Made by a program: the position numbers and the translations under genes. A DNA stretch of 28,234 bases from a virus. The stretch spans positions 1-28,234 of the IMG/VR virus record IMGVR_UViG_3300031898_000271; one strand, written 5' to 3'. Every line of letters starts with the position of its first letter. Positions within the stretch are counted from its first letter, which is position 1. The notes beneath the pieces were generated by a model that was given only the letters and a program-made list of their open reading frames with translations, was not told where the DNA came from and ran no database searches. Of the stretch, positions 1 through 7,452 are shown piece after piece.

Positions 1-336
1 TCATGTGTTTCCGGTCTCCTCGCGCTTAGGGAATTCAGAATCAAGTGATTTTGCAAGAGCCTGAAGCTTCGCGGTTAGCCTAGCTTTCTCCAGCTTATAG
101 TTTTCAGCGTTACTGAGCATCCGGCTGTAAATGTCGAGAATGGCTAGGATTTCCGCTGCGATATCTTTGCATCGTTTACATGTAGCCAACTCCAGATGTT
201 TCTGAAAGTGAACGCGAGCTTGATCGACCTCTGCGAGAATCTCCCATATCCTACATAGATCAGGGTCTGGAATGCGATCGCATGGCTTCTGCTCAGCTTT
301 CTTGTTGGCTTCATCTGGGCAGTCTTTACACGGCAT
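1..336 (-). CDS. Small Cys-containing hypothetical protein, last gene of the late operon in view
   Basis: A complete 111-residue protein; its TGA occupies the first three bases of the window. I do not recognise the family. It has an N-terminal CxxC (C3/C6), another cysteine pair in the CKRC motif near residue 53, and long charged helical segments with Lys/Glu/Ala/Leu spacing typical of a coiled coil in the second half. The paired CxxC motifs could bind one metal ion. It lies 4 bp after the Cys-rich adhesin gene and is probably co-transcribed with it. Its place at the distal end of the tail-tip genes suggests a tail-fibre chaperone or virion accessory role, but this is only positional inference. 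Confidence 0.7.
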   Translation of the reverse strand: MPCKDCPDEANKKAEQKPCDRIPDPDLCRIWEILAEVDQARVHFQKHLELATCKRCKDIAAEILAILDIYSRMLSNAENYKLEKARLTAKLQALAKSLDSEFPKREETGNT

Positions 337-340
337 CAGC

Positions 341-1849
341 TTACACCTTTCTACATCTCAGATGATAAAGAACGGTCACAGACTGCGCTATGCCTCCGCC
401 GGACCCCTCAAACGTGACAGCGAGAGAATATTCAGGGCAGGAGCCGCCTTGACATCTCGGAGGATTATTGCCTCCGCCTTGAACCAAGAAATCTGCGTGC
501 GCTGTAACGCCTCCTACTTCGCCCGGCGTGAACTCAACACTACAAACTCGGCCAGCACATGTTGGTTGCGCAGGAGAGCAGGATCCAGGAATATTCTCTA
601 TTGAGAATTGACAGCATTTCGGAGATGCCGACGCGGTGAACTGCACTGTTCCTGTGAAACCAATAGATTTCAATATGGCTTTGGCAGGTGCCCCTATGCA
701 GACGACGCAGTCGTCGTTGCAGTGGGCGCCATTCTGCGTGCAGCCTCCCGAGAATGGTGGGCAATTATTGTTTATTGTACAGAGCTGCTCGTCTCCTTCT
801 ACGACGCCAGAGATGTACCAGAATCCTGTTGACTTAACCTCAACCGCGATCACGCAGGCAGCCGTTTTGCCGCCGATCTCAATCTCCACGCCAAAATAAT
901 GAACGCCTTCTTCCACGCAACTTGAGCTGACAACAACGGAGATCGCTACTTGTCCGTCCGCTGGGAGCGTTATAGGCAGAATATTTCCCGATTGAGCGCC
1001 GTACTTCATCCATGCGGTGATGCAGTCGCTTGGCGCTTGGTCCGGTTGCTGAGCGTCGTAAAGTATGATGTTGCCAGTTCCCTCGAATCCGTTTAGGCTG
1101 GTGATCACTATGCTGCCGTAAGCTGTTTTACCCGATCCCGTTTCGACTAGAATCTTACCTGAACATGCGAGGGTGAGGCCCTTCCGTTTGCAAAGGCATT
1201 TGCCGGACGCTGCATCCCAGACGCATTTCTCGTCTTGAGCGCAATAGTCGCTGTTGCAATTCGCTTGCGCGGTTCCGCAAGCCTTCAAGCATTCACCGTC
1301 TACACACCACCAGTCGTCTCCATACTTCTTGCAGTCAGCGTCGCTCGTGCAAGGTTTCGGTATCTCTCCATCTGTGCCATCAGGAGGAACTCCAACACCT
1401 ACTAAGACCGCGGCGCTTTCCGTAATTGAGCCAGATACGCCCGTAACAGTTATCTTGTATACGCCAGCCTCGCAGTTCGATGGGAGACTGAGGCGCATAT
1501 AGGTGCAGTTCTTAGGCGTTTCAGCTGAAACCTCGACGGTTGTATCGTCTATGGAGACTGAAGCCCCGGAACATAGATTGTTTGATTGCGAAAGCGTGAC
1601 AGTGCCAGCCCAATTCTGCTTTGAATGAATGCAGACTGAGAAAACCTTCGTGACAGCGATTCCTTTAGGCGCCGTATACTCAGCCGGGTCCACGATAAGT
1701 TCGAATCCTTCAGGCACGGGGTTGGTCGGCATGATGAAGCCTTTGGGAAGCGCCCTACCTTCGCGTAGGGCATCGATAATGTTCTTGAAGATTCCTTCTG
1801 TTCTCCGAGTCCACTGCTTGCGACTCCACGACTTCGTGTAATCCGGCAT
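341..1849 (-). CDS. Cys-rich multi-domain tail fibre/adhesin-like protein
   Basis: A 502-residue protein. Residues 1-40 are basic and helical. An Ig-like beta-sandwich spans about 44-152. A compact Cys-rich module at about 167-222 contains some ten cysteines in EGF-like spacing, and at least two more beta-rich, Gly/Ser/Thr-rich domains run to the C-terminus. No signal peptide or membrane helix is visible, so it is more likely a virion protein assembled in the cytoplasm than a secreted host protein. It follows the tail-hub-like gene by one base and sits at the end of the tail module, where receptor-binding proteins usually lie. The many cysteines suggest disulfide or metal cross-linking of an exposed fibre. 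Receptor binding is inferred from architecture and position only. Confidence 0.7.
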   Translation of the reverse strand: MPDYTKSWSRKQWTRRTEGIFKNIIDALREGRALPKGFIMPTNPVPEGFELIVDPAEYTAPKGIAVTKVFSVCIHSKQNWAGTVTLSQSNNLCSGASVSIDDTTVEVSAETPKNCTYMRLSLPSNCEAGVYKITVTGVSGSITESAAVLVGVGVPPDGTDGEIPKPCTSDADCKKYGDDWWCVDGECLKACGTAQANCNSDYCAQDEKCVWDAASGKCLCKRKGLTLACSGKILVETGSGKTAYGSIVITSLNGFEGTGNIILYDAQQPDQAPSDCITAWMKYGAQSGNILPITLPADGQVAISVVVSSSCVEEGVHYFGVEIEIGGKTAACVIAVEVKSTGFWYISGVVEGDEQLCTINNNCPPFSGGCTQNGAHCNDDCVVCIGAPAKAILKSIGFTGTVQFTASASPKCCQFSIENIPGSCSPAQPTCAGRVCSVEFTPGEVGGVTAHADFLVQGGGNNPPRCQGGSCPEYSLAVTFEGSGGGIAQSVTVLYHLRCRKV

Positions 1850-1850
1850 C

Positions 1851-3560
1851 CTAGGCCACCGTTGAGGGTATTAGACTTAACTCCGTGTCGAATCCTTGAT
1901 TGGACCAATGATAGTGAATCTCAAGGATACGGAAGTAAGGCGACCCAGGCGTTATGCCAAGCCTCGGAATATTGACTGAAATCGAGTAGGCTGGATAGAG
2001 GACCTCGCTGGCAGGATCAAGCTTCGCAACCACGTCTAAGAGAAGGGTAGGCTTACTCATAGCAGCTATAACGGGGTCAGCCCATGCCTTCAAGTCCCCA
2101 TAGGAGACGAAGTCAACTGTGGTAGGCCGCTCCATCCTCGCTCCGTATCTCTCTATGCTTTCCAGATTCTTCGCGACACAGCTCGGCGTATAGGATTGAT
2201 GGAAGCATAAGCCGTCGATCCAAAGGAAGTTCTGCTGCTGCGATGGCTTGCTATTCCAATCTTGAAACTCTATGAAACGAATTTGATCCCAATTGAAGCT
2301 ATGGAAACCTGTGTCGAAATACCAGTCGCGAGCCATCTCGGGGTCAGGGTTAAGGGCATCGTAGATTCCCATTGACCAACCGATCGGAGCCGTGTATTCT
2401 CTCCAACCGCCGTAGAGCGCCCACCATATCCAACCAGACCACCAATCCGCATCGATGCCGCCTATGAGATCCATGAAACGGTAGATTCTGTTTCCATCAG
2501 CATCCTGAAGAAAGATTTTCGGGCTGACTGCGTATAGGCCTGTCTTCTCTATGCCCGGATGTACAGCGTACCAGAAATGGAGGTTGTCAGCGCTTCGAGT
2601 TGTACAGCTGAAATTTTCTCCAAGCAGATCTACGATAGAGAATCGAAGCCAAGGTCCTTCTTTGGAGTAGGTTGTTCCGAGAATTGAAAATTTGCTTGTG
2701 TTCTCGCCTCCGATTCCAAGTATAGGCGCGACCCTGTTGCTCAATAGAATGTTTGTGATTCCGTTCTTGCTATACCAGCCTTTCGTCGACTCCGTCCATT
2801 TATCCATGTCCGGCGGCTCATAGTGGCTCATCCTCCCTCCAAAGAAACACCAGTTCTTCGATTCATCGATGCTTCTTGGCAGACGGAATGTTACAACATT
2901 ATTATCTGAGGCGTAAAGCACATTCTTCAGAACTGTTGAGTGACGTTTCGAAGCGTCATTCTTCGGGAAGAATAGAAGGGTGCCCTGCGTCAGGGCGGCT
3001 TGCGTCTTGACGAAGGCGGCGTAGTCGGTGAGTTCGCAGATCTCACGGATCAGATCGTTCAGGTAGCGTGGATTCTGCATAGCGTCGATGCTGACCTTAG
3101 GCGCTGATGAAGGAGAAGCATAGGTGACATCGACGGTTCCTCCTTTTATCGCTTTGGCAAGCGCATCATCGATCACGTCGTCAGCTTTCTGATCTCTCCA
3201 TTGATCTTGAATTAGAAGGCGTGTAAGCTCATGGCCTAGGCATCTTCCCTGAATTTTGCAGAGATCCTTATCTTGCAGGAACGGTTCGAGATAGGCGATC
3301 CTGCCAGCGATTAGATAAGCATTGTTCACTGCAATACGCTTATAATAGTGGAAGCCTGCTTCGGTTCCGAAAGCTGGAAAGATTCCTCCAGACTTACTGT
3401 ATTTCCCATCCTTATTGTCCAGCGTCACCGTGAACTCGCTCATTCCTGCAGCGAGGTCTCTAAGCCAAACATCGAATTCGAGAACATCGTCTGAAATATC
3501 TGTCCACGAGGTTCCGGTCGCTGAGTATTCGATCTTCCGCGTCGGAGCATAGAGGCTCAA
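1851..3560 (-). CDS. Tail tip/baseplate hub-like protein
   Basis: A 569-residue protein. It opens with a beta-rich domain carrying the pattern MSEFTVTLDNKDGKYS (about residues 39-54), seen in tail-associated hub proteins of many head-tailed phages, followed by a mixed alpha/beta region (RLLIQDQW, DVIDDALAKA) like phage tail proteins that bridge tube and fibres. An aromatic-rich middle segment (about 370-460) may be a carbohydrate-binding insertion. The start is TTG in a TTGA overlap with the stop of the upstream gene. It lies directly after the tape-measure gene and one accessory gene, where distal-tail or hub proteins are encoded. The general assignment is moderately sure; the exact hub type is not. 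Confidence 0.65.
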   Translation of the reverse strand: MSLYAPTRKIEYSATGTSWTDISDDVLEFDVWLRDLAAGMSEFTVTLDNKDGKYSKSGGIFPAFGTEAGFHYYKRIAVNNAYLIAGRIAYLEPFLQDKDLCKIQGRCLGHELTRLLIQDQWRDQKADDVIDDALAKAIKGGTVDVTYASPSSAPKVSIDAMQNPRYLNDLIREICELTDYAAFVKTQAALTQGTLLFFPKNDASKRHSTVLKNVLYASDNNVVTFRLPRSIDESKNWCFFGGRMSHYEPPDMDKWTESTKGWYSKNGITNILLSNRVAPILGIGGENTSKFSILGTTYSKEGPWLRFSIVDLLGENFSCTTRSADNLHFWYAVHPGIEKTGLYAVSPKIFLQDADGNRIYRFMDLIGGIDADWWSGWIWWALYGGWREYTAPIGWSMGIYDALNPDPEMARDWYFDTGFHSFNWDQIRFIEFQDWNSKPSQQQNFLWIDGLCFHQSYTPSCVAKNLESIERYGARMERPTTVDFVSYGDLKAWADPVIAAMSKPTLLLDVVAKLDPASEVLYPAYSISVNIPRLGITPGSPYFRILEIHYHWSNQGFDTELSLIPSTVA

Positions 3561-4300
3561 GCCGTAGCCACTTCAACAACCTTGATCTCGTCCAAGTAGG
3601 CTTCAGCGGAGAATGTTCCAGTCGCAGTCGCCGTCTTATACTTGAATTTCCCGGACACCTTCGTGCTGTCAGCTGTTGCGTGGAGGGCGATGGATCGGAG
3701 GTCGAAGATCTTGTTGTCACAGATTAAATATCCGTATTTGTCCGCGCTGAAATCTACTGTAAGAACAATATGATGATACGCTAACTCTCTCAGGCTTTGA
3801 GCTCCGCTAGAAACGTCAACGAAGGCTCCGGCACTATTTTCATACTGCCATTTATTGTTGACCGGATCATATCGGAGAACAGTTTCATGTCGGTTTACGC
3901 CGTCATAGTAGATGAACTCGAAGTCCACATACTTGTTATTCACTGAGGATTTGAATTGGAAGTCGCCTTCAAAGAGAATCTTGAGGCTGGGCGTTAAACC
4001 GAAGAGTCGATATGCTCCATACGCATCGTTCTCATCCGTATGCGTAACAATCTTCAGGTTCTTCATGCCTTTATGAGGTGCATTCGTGGCATCTCCATCC
4101 GATGAGCCTCCTGCATCTCCTTCACCGATCCAGGGATCAACAACCGACCTATCAAACTCAAAGCTGTCCTCTAGAAGTGTTCTGCCAACTAAACGTCGAA
4201 TCCATTTCCCTTTGCTCGGATCATACTCCTTCTGGAGGACTGTGGCTGGCGGAATAGTCTCCGCACCCGGGCTATATGTTTCAGAAACTTCTTCACTCAA
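3557..4300 (-). CDS. Concanavalin-like beta-sandwich tail protein (putative)
   Basis: A 247-residue protein with long alternating hydrophobic/polar strands and sequence like LamG/concanavalin-type jelly rolls: a 'LLEDSFEFD' opening strand, 'FEGDFQFKSS', 'HHIVLTVDFSADKYGYLICD', and a final 'AYLDEIKVVEVA' strand, which is typical for the closing strand of this fold. Such domains bind glycans or form trimeric fibre tips. It lies between the tape measure and the hub-like protein and overlaps the latter by a TTGA. No catalytic residues are recognisable. I infer a tail-tip or carbohydrate-binding role; a purely structural decoration is equally possible. Confidence 0.6.
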   Translation of the reverse strand: MSEEVSETYSPGAETIPPATVLQKEYDPSKGKWIRRLVGRTLLEDSFEFDRSVVDPWIGEGDAGGSSDGDATNAPHKGMKNLKIVTHTDENDAYGAYRLFGLTPSLKILFEGDFQFKSSVNNKYVDFEFIYYDGVNRHETVLRYDPVNNKWQYENSAGAFVDVSSGAQSLRELAYHHIVLTVDFSADKYGYLICDNKIFDLRSIALHATADSTKVSGKFKYKTATATGTFSAEAYLDEIKVVEVATA

Positions 4301-4312
4301 TTCAAATCACTC

Positions 4313-5161
4313 TCACATAGGGGTTGCTTGAGTAAGCATTCGTAAACGAGCTTGCATCTGGAAACCGAAGCTTCTAGCCACTTCTTCGACACTTCTGCCT
4401 TCAGGATTCATGTCTATGGTCCCGACGTGGAGAAGCGGGCCCTGCACATTGATTCCTCCGGCGCCTCTGCCGATGACCTCACCTCTATGGCCAACCATTA
4501 AGCCGGTCCTAGTGATCTGAGCGAATTCTCCTGGCGCTGTTTGGCCGGAGGGAACTCGTATGCTCTGAGTTGCGCTCCAAAGAGCTATTCCTCCAGCTAG
4601 AGCTGAGATCCCTAAGATCGCCCAGCCAGCAGGACCAAGCGAGGCCCAGAATCCTCGAGCTGCAACTCCAGCTGCTTGAAGAGAAACTGTTAGCGAAATC
4701 AATTGTGCGATCATTCCAGGAATCTGAGCCATCAGCGAAATCATTGTGGCTTGCTGAGCCTGTTGAGCTGCCTTCAGCCTTTCCAAGGCTTCCCGCGTCT
4801 TCTCGCTAGCTGGGCCCCATTTCTCCAAGGCTTCTTGGTAGTCGCGTTGCGCTTCTGTGACCCGGATGGCCGCGATGTTATAGTGCGTGATCATGCTGGT
4901 CACATGGCTCGCTATGGCTCCAACCCTTGAGAGCGCATTCGCCATCAAGATTGCGTCTGAATATTGAACCCTAGTGGATGTTGAGATTAACCGTAGGACG
5001 CGGTTCTGCTCTCTAATAGTCTCACTGGCTGCGGCAAGCCTTCCCCTTGATTCATCTGAGATCTCGCCGAGCTGCTTCATCTCCGTGTAAACTCGACGTA
5101 TCTCAGCTGAAGCTTCATCACGTCCGCGAATAACTATGTCGATACTGTTTACTTCAGCCAT
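4313..5161 (-). CDS. Short tail tape-measure protein
   Basis: A 282-residue protein. Residues 1-130 are almost wholly helical with heptad-like spacing, the opening 'IDIVIRGRDEASAEIRRV' is typical of tape-measure N-termini, and a long hydrophobic Ala/Leu/Ile/Gly segment (about 140-200) resembles the membrane-interacting part of these proteins. The C-terminal 'GQTAPGEFAQITRTGLMVGHRGEVIGR' region is the Gly-rich end often found in phage tape measures. The ATG is preceded by GGTGA at good spacing and follows the frameshift extension stop by 3 bp. In known siphoviruses, tail length scales at about 0.15 nm per residue, so a tail of roughly 40 nm or less is expected, short for this group. Confidence 0.8.
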   Translation of the reverse strand: MAEVNSIDIVIRGRDEASAEIRRVYTEMKQLGEISDESRGRLAAASETIREQNRVLRLISTSTRVQYSDAILMANALSRVGAIASHVTSMITHYNIAAIRVTEAQRDYQEALEKWGPASEKTREALERLKAAQQAQQATMISLMAQIPGMIAQLISLTVSLQAAGVAARGFWASLGPAGWAILGISALAGGIALWSATQSIRVPSGQTAPGEFAQITRTGLMVGHRGEVIGRGAGGINVQGPLLHVGTIDMNPEGRSVEEVARSFGFQMQARLRMLTQATPM

Positions 5162-5164
5162 CCA

Positions 5165-5877
5165 TTATTCACCAATCTTGCTGCGAGCTCTCTCTATGGC
5201 CCTTTGAAGCGCTGCCGCTGTCAGAAGATTAAATTCGTCAATGGGTAGATGTTTCAAATCTTCAAGTTTGTAGCCGGGGAAAATTTCTGGGATCAAGAGG
5301 ATGGCTTGGATTTCTGCGGCTCGGAGGAGCTCTCGGTCCCGGTCGCTCGGAATAAAAAAGGGGTGTTCTCCACGATGTAGAAGTAGATTTGACGAATTTC
5401 CTCAAGAGTGAATTGCTTGATCTTTTCGAGTGTAACTGATTCATCGCCTTTCCTCCACATTAGGAATAAGGCTTGCCGAATGTAGTCTTCCTCGCTTAAG
5501 TCCTTGAGCGCCATAAACTCATCAACTCGCATACGACCGTACCGTATCTTGCAGTCGAGTGGAGGAACGTAGACCTCGAAGATTTGATTGATGTCTGAGA
5601 GGATTTGATCTATTGTCTTCAGAACGGCTTTCTTCCTATCTTCATCGTACCGCTCCTTAACTCCCACCAAAATTGAGAGTTCTTTCGGAGTTAGTCCCTC
5701 CGCCTCCTCCTTCATGCCTCGCTTTGTATGTGCAGCCCAGTGATTTGCCCAAGCCTTCATGCCTGAAGGGTCGCCTGGAAATATTGATGAGCAACCCGGC
5801 CACTTGCAGTGAACCTGCCCTTGCTCATCGATTGTGAACGGAGCTTCTTTCTCTTCCTCCTTCTTCACTTCACTCAA
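5165..5877 (-). CDS. Tail-assembly chaperone, -1 frameshift product (gpGT-like)
   Basis: A predicted 237-residue fusion: residues 1-175 are read in the zero frame through the T TTT TTA heptamer, then 62 residues in the -1 frame ending at TAA 5165-5167, three bases before the tape-measure ATG. The extension begins IPSDRDRELLRAAEIQA and is well composed, with amphipathic helices. It has no ATG, GTG or TTG between the preceding in-frame stop and its own middle, so independent initiation is unlikely. This matches the G/GT organisation conserved in long-tailed phages, where the minor fused product links the tape measure and tube protein. The sequence and synteny are direct; the occurrence of frameshifting in this archaeal-type system is inferred. 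Confidence 0.75.
5293..5877 (-). CDS. Tail-assembly chaperone, zero-frame product (gpG-like), with N-terminal C2H2 finger
   Basis: A 194-residue protein. Near the N-terminus is a C2H2-type metal site (C24, C29, H46, H50), then a helical body (about 62-172) typical of tail-assembly chaperones: 'EEDYIRQALFLMWRKG' and 'FTLEEIRQIYFYIVENTPF'. It sits immediately upstream of the tape-measure gene and overlaps the gp10-like gene by ATGA, which is the syntenic position of lambda G or HK97 gp13. Residues 176-194, after the slippery site, are Ser/Pro/Lys-rich and of low complexity, as expected for a terminated zero-frame tail. Known chaperones of this type bind the tape measure and recruit tail-tube subunits, and then leave the virion. 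The zinc finger is unusual for the family. Confidence 0.8.
   Translation of the reverse strand: MSEVKKEEEKEAPFTIDEQGQVHCKWPGCSSIFPGDPSGMKAWANHWAAHTKRGMKEEAEGLTPKELSILVGVKERYDEDRKKAVLKTIDQILSDINQIFEVYVPPLDCKIRYGRMRVDEFMALKDLSEEDYIRQALFLMWRKGDESVTLEKIKQFTLEEIRQIYFYIVENTPFLFRATGTESSSEPQKSKPSS
5353..5359 (-). promoter_or_regulatory. Programmed -1 ribosomal frameshift slippery heptamer
   Basis: Read on the minus strand, the zero-frame codons are CCT TTT TTA TTC, giving T TTT TTA in the canonical X XXY YYZ register. It lies at codons 173-175 of the chaperone gene, and the -1 frame opens into the 62-codon extension. Tandem slippage of both tRNAs is fully re-paired for TTT and mostly for TTA. The downstream 40 nt are GC-rich with short complementary segments, but I cannot establish a defined stimulatory stem by eye. 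Confidence 0.75.
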
Positions 5878-6308
5878 AACCTAGTTGCCTCCTTCATTTT
5901 CTCCATCAACGTAGTCAGCTCTTCCTTGAATGCGTCGGAGATGATCCAAAGCGCCTGTGTTCCAGGATGCAGCACTCTACGAGCGAAGACTATTTTCCCG
6001 TCTTTCTCGAAACGCAAGGCTTTACGAGTTACAGGTTCAACAATGTGGACGCCTGTTCCGAACTCTATGAACCGGGCGGCTCGATGAGTATTGCCGAACA
6101 TAACCTCCATAGGAGCCGAAGAAACATAGAATGAATCTAGGTAGGTTCCGGGATTCTTCAAGCGTTCAAAAGCCAGAGCCTTCGCTCTCTCAACCGTGTT
6201 CTGAGCGGTCTCCTCGAGTACGCCTTGAGCAATGCGCGGCACGTTTGAGAGAGCATTCTCAAATCGAAATGCAAGCGACACTAAACCTTCAATCTCAATT
6301 CTAAACAT
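5874..6308 (-). CDS. HK97 gp10-like tail completion/head-tail joining protein
   Basis: A 144-residue protein with the clear family signature in its second half: an RFIEFGTGVHIVEP segment, then KALRFEKDGKIVFARR and VLHPGTQA, which in HK97 gp10-type proteins form the conserved beta core. The N-terminal half has two amphipathic helices. Length matches the family (about 110-150). It overlaps the chaperone gene by ATGA. In known phages this protein caps the connector or tail tube during head-tail joining. Here it lies after rather than before the tail-tube-like gene, a modest rearrangement relative to HK97. Confidence 0.85.
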   Translation of the reverse strand: MFRIEIEGLVSLAFRFENALSNVPRIAQGVLEETAQNTVERAKALAFERLKNPGTYLDSFYVSSAPMEVMFGNTHRAARFIEFGTGVHIVEPVTRKALRFEKDGKIVFARRVLHPGTQALWIISDAFKEELTTLMEKMKEATRF

Positions 6309-6314
6309 GGGGCT

Positions 6315-6836
6315 TCAATCTCTCTTCATAAGGCGAATCGTGTAGTTTGCAACGAAAACTCCGTAGCCCGGTTGAGGATCAACCTCGATATTTTCAACCC
6401 AATACTGGACCGTGTTGATGTAAGCGGTTGCTCCGAAGCGAACCGTTACAGAGATCGGGTTTGCGCCTTGACCTTGCCTCATAGCCTTAAGCGTTGTCTT
6501 GATAGCGTCGTATTCGCTTTGAGCATCAACGAAGCCAACCAGCTCCAGCCGATCCGACTTATCGCCCATGTACTGGAAGATATCCCCATGTTTGCCTGGA
6601 ATCTCGCTTTCGCCGAGTTTGCCCGAGGTGACTTCTCGAGGATGTTCAACATGATAGAGTTCAACGGTGCCGAGGGCTGAAGAAAGAGTTGCTATGCCAG
6701 GATCGCCTAGCTCGGAATGCAAGATATCAGGGTTGAGCAGAGCTTGAGCTACAGTCGGTCGATTAGGGCAATCTTTAGGCCAAGCTTCAATGATCTCGAT
6801 AATCTTTAGAATTTTCTCTTGCTCAGTCTTCGGCAT
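6315..6836 (-). CDS. Tail/baseplate-like structural protein
   Basis: I choose the ATG at 6836 (173 residues) because it is preceded by AGGAGA with 7-nt spacing. A longer frame to 6917 exists but would overlap the upstream gene. The N-terminal third is helical. The C-terminal two thirds contain 'PGKHGDIFQYMGDKSDRLEL' and a final 'VFVANYTIRLMKRD' strand, resembling the beta-barrel N-domain shared by phage tail/baseplate proteins of the LysM/gp53 or DNA-circulation type, which contact the tail tube. Position between tail tube and tail completion genes fits. The match is by pattern only and the precise role is uncertain. Confidence 0.6.
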   Translation of the reverse strand: MPKTEQEKILKIIEIIEAWPKDCPNRPTVAQALLNPDILHSELGDPGIATLSSALGTVELYHVEHPREVTSGKLGESEIPGKHGDIFQYMGDKSDRLELVGFVDAQSEYDAIKTTLKAMRQGQGANPISVTVRFGATAYINTVQYWVENIEVDPQPGYGVFVANYTIRLMKRD

Positions 6837-6891
6837 AAAGCAGTCTCCTAAAATATCTTTCAAGGATAGGGGGCTCTGAAAGGAACTTAGC

Positions 6892-7272
6892 TTAAGCTGG
6901 GTGAGTTGGCTCAGCATTCAGCTCTAAGGTGAAAGAGAACGAGCTGAATTGGTCTGCTTGACCTGTCTTACGGAAAGGCGACATCCTTCCTGTGAATTGC
7001 GTCTTCTTCGTGGTTGGTGTAGGGCTTTGCGTGTCCTTTTCCTCGATTAGAACAGTCTTTATCGGAAGGTCTCCACCACTCGGCGTCGCATATGCGTCAA
7101 CAGCGTTATCAGTGGTCCATAAGCCTTCGACCCTTAATGTGCCGACGAGGCTCTGTGTCAAGTAAGCTGGAATCTGCGAGCCGAACGTCGGTCTCCGACC
7201 TACAGCGTAACCCCATTCAGCTTCATAACGATCAGCCATGCCGAGGGTAACACCGTCGATTTTCACGAGCAC
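6892..7272 (-). CDS. Major tail tube-like protein
   Basis: 126 residues from a GTG start; the true start may lie further upstream at an ACG (7315-7317), giving 141 residues. The protein is beta-rich, with 'LVKIDGVTLGMADRYEAEWG' at the N-terminus, a charged hairpin-like insertion near residues 75-92, and a final 'QFSSFSFTLELNAE' strand, which fits the small beta-sandwich of tail tube proteins. It lies two genes upstream of the chaperone/tape-measure pair. The GTG at 7272 has no good ribosome-binding site, whereas a perfect GGAGGTGA lies further upstream. The assignment rests on fold-like pattern, size and synteny; confidence is moderate. Confidence 0.55.
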   Translation of the reverse strand: MLVKIDGVTLGMADRYEAEWGYAVGRRPTFGSQIPAYLTQSLVGTLRVEGLWTTDNAVDAYATPSGGDLPIKTVLIEEKDTQSPTPTTKKTQFTGRMSPFRKTGQADQFSSFSFTLELNAEPTHPA

Positions 7273-7323
7273 ATTAACCCCGAAGACAGTCTTCTTCTGT
7301 TCTCCGATTGTTGACGTGTCCTT

Positions 7324-7331
7324 TCACCTCC
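7324..7331 (-). promoter_or_regulatory. Strong Shine-Dalgarno upstream of a possible ACG start
   Basis: The minus strand reads GGAGGTGA, followed after 6 nt by ACG (7315-7317), which is in frame with the tail-tube gene. The 15 codons between ACG and the annotated GTG read as normal protein (TSTIGEQKKTVFGVN). An in-frame TGA lies at 7324-7326, so no ATG, GTG or TTG is available further upstream. Either ACG is used as a start or an ATG has mutated or been miscalled. Confidence 0.5.
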
Positions 7332-7335
7332 GCTT

Positions 7336-7452
7336 CTACTTCTTCTCCTTCAACGAGGACCGCGGCGCACATTTCTGGCAGAAATCAGCCAGCCCTCCGG
7401 TTTCATCCTCGAACTGGCTTCCGCATTTCAAACATGTTTTCCACGGCGGCAT
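7336..7452 (-). CDS. 38-residue zinc-ribbon mini-protein
   Basis: A short gene filling the gap between the spike and tail-tube genes. It starts with ATG preceded by GGTGA at 5-nt spacing and ends at TAG 7336-7338. The protein begins MPPWKTCLKCGSQF and has two CxxC knuckles (C7/C10 and C25/C28), the layout of a minimal zinc ribbon, with a basic C-terminal tail. Coding is supported by the ribosome-binding site, the clean four-cysteine pattern and the tight packing. Function is unknown; a nucleic-acid-binding or assembly-cofactor role is possible. Confidence 0.75.
   Translation of the reverse strand: MPPWKTCLKCGSQFEDETGGLADFCQKCAPRSSLKEKK

Noticed and set aside
1549-1908. 119-codon minus-strand frame across the junction of two tail genes
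   Set aside because: It overlaps two well-supported genes in another frame and its Arg/Ser-rich product has no recognisable features.
5262-5444. 60-codon minus-strand frame overlapping the frameshift site
   Set aside because: This is the +1 frame; it is Pro/Arg/Ser-rich, ends early, and the heptamer register supports the -1 frame instead.
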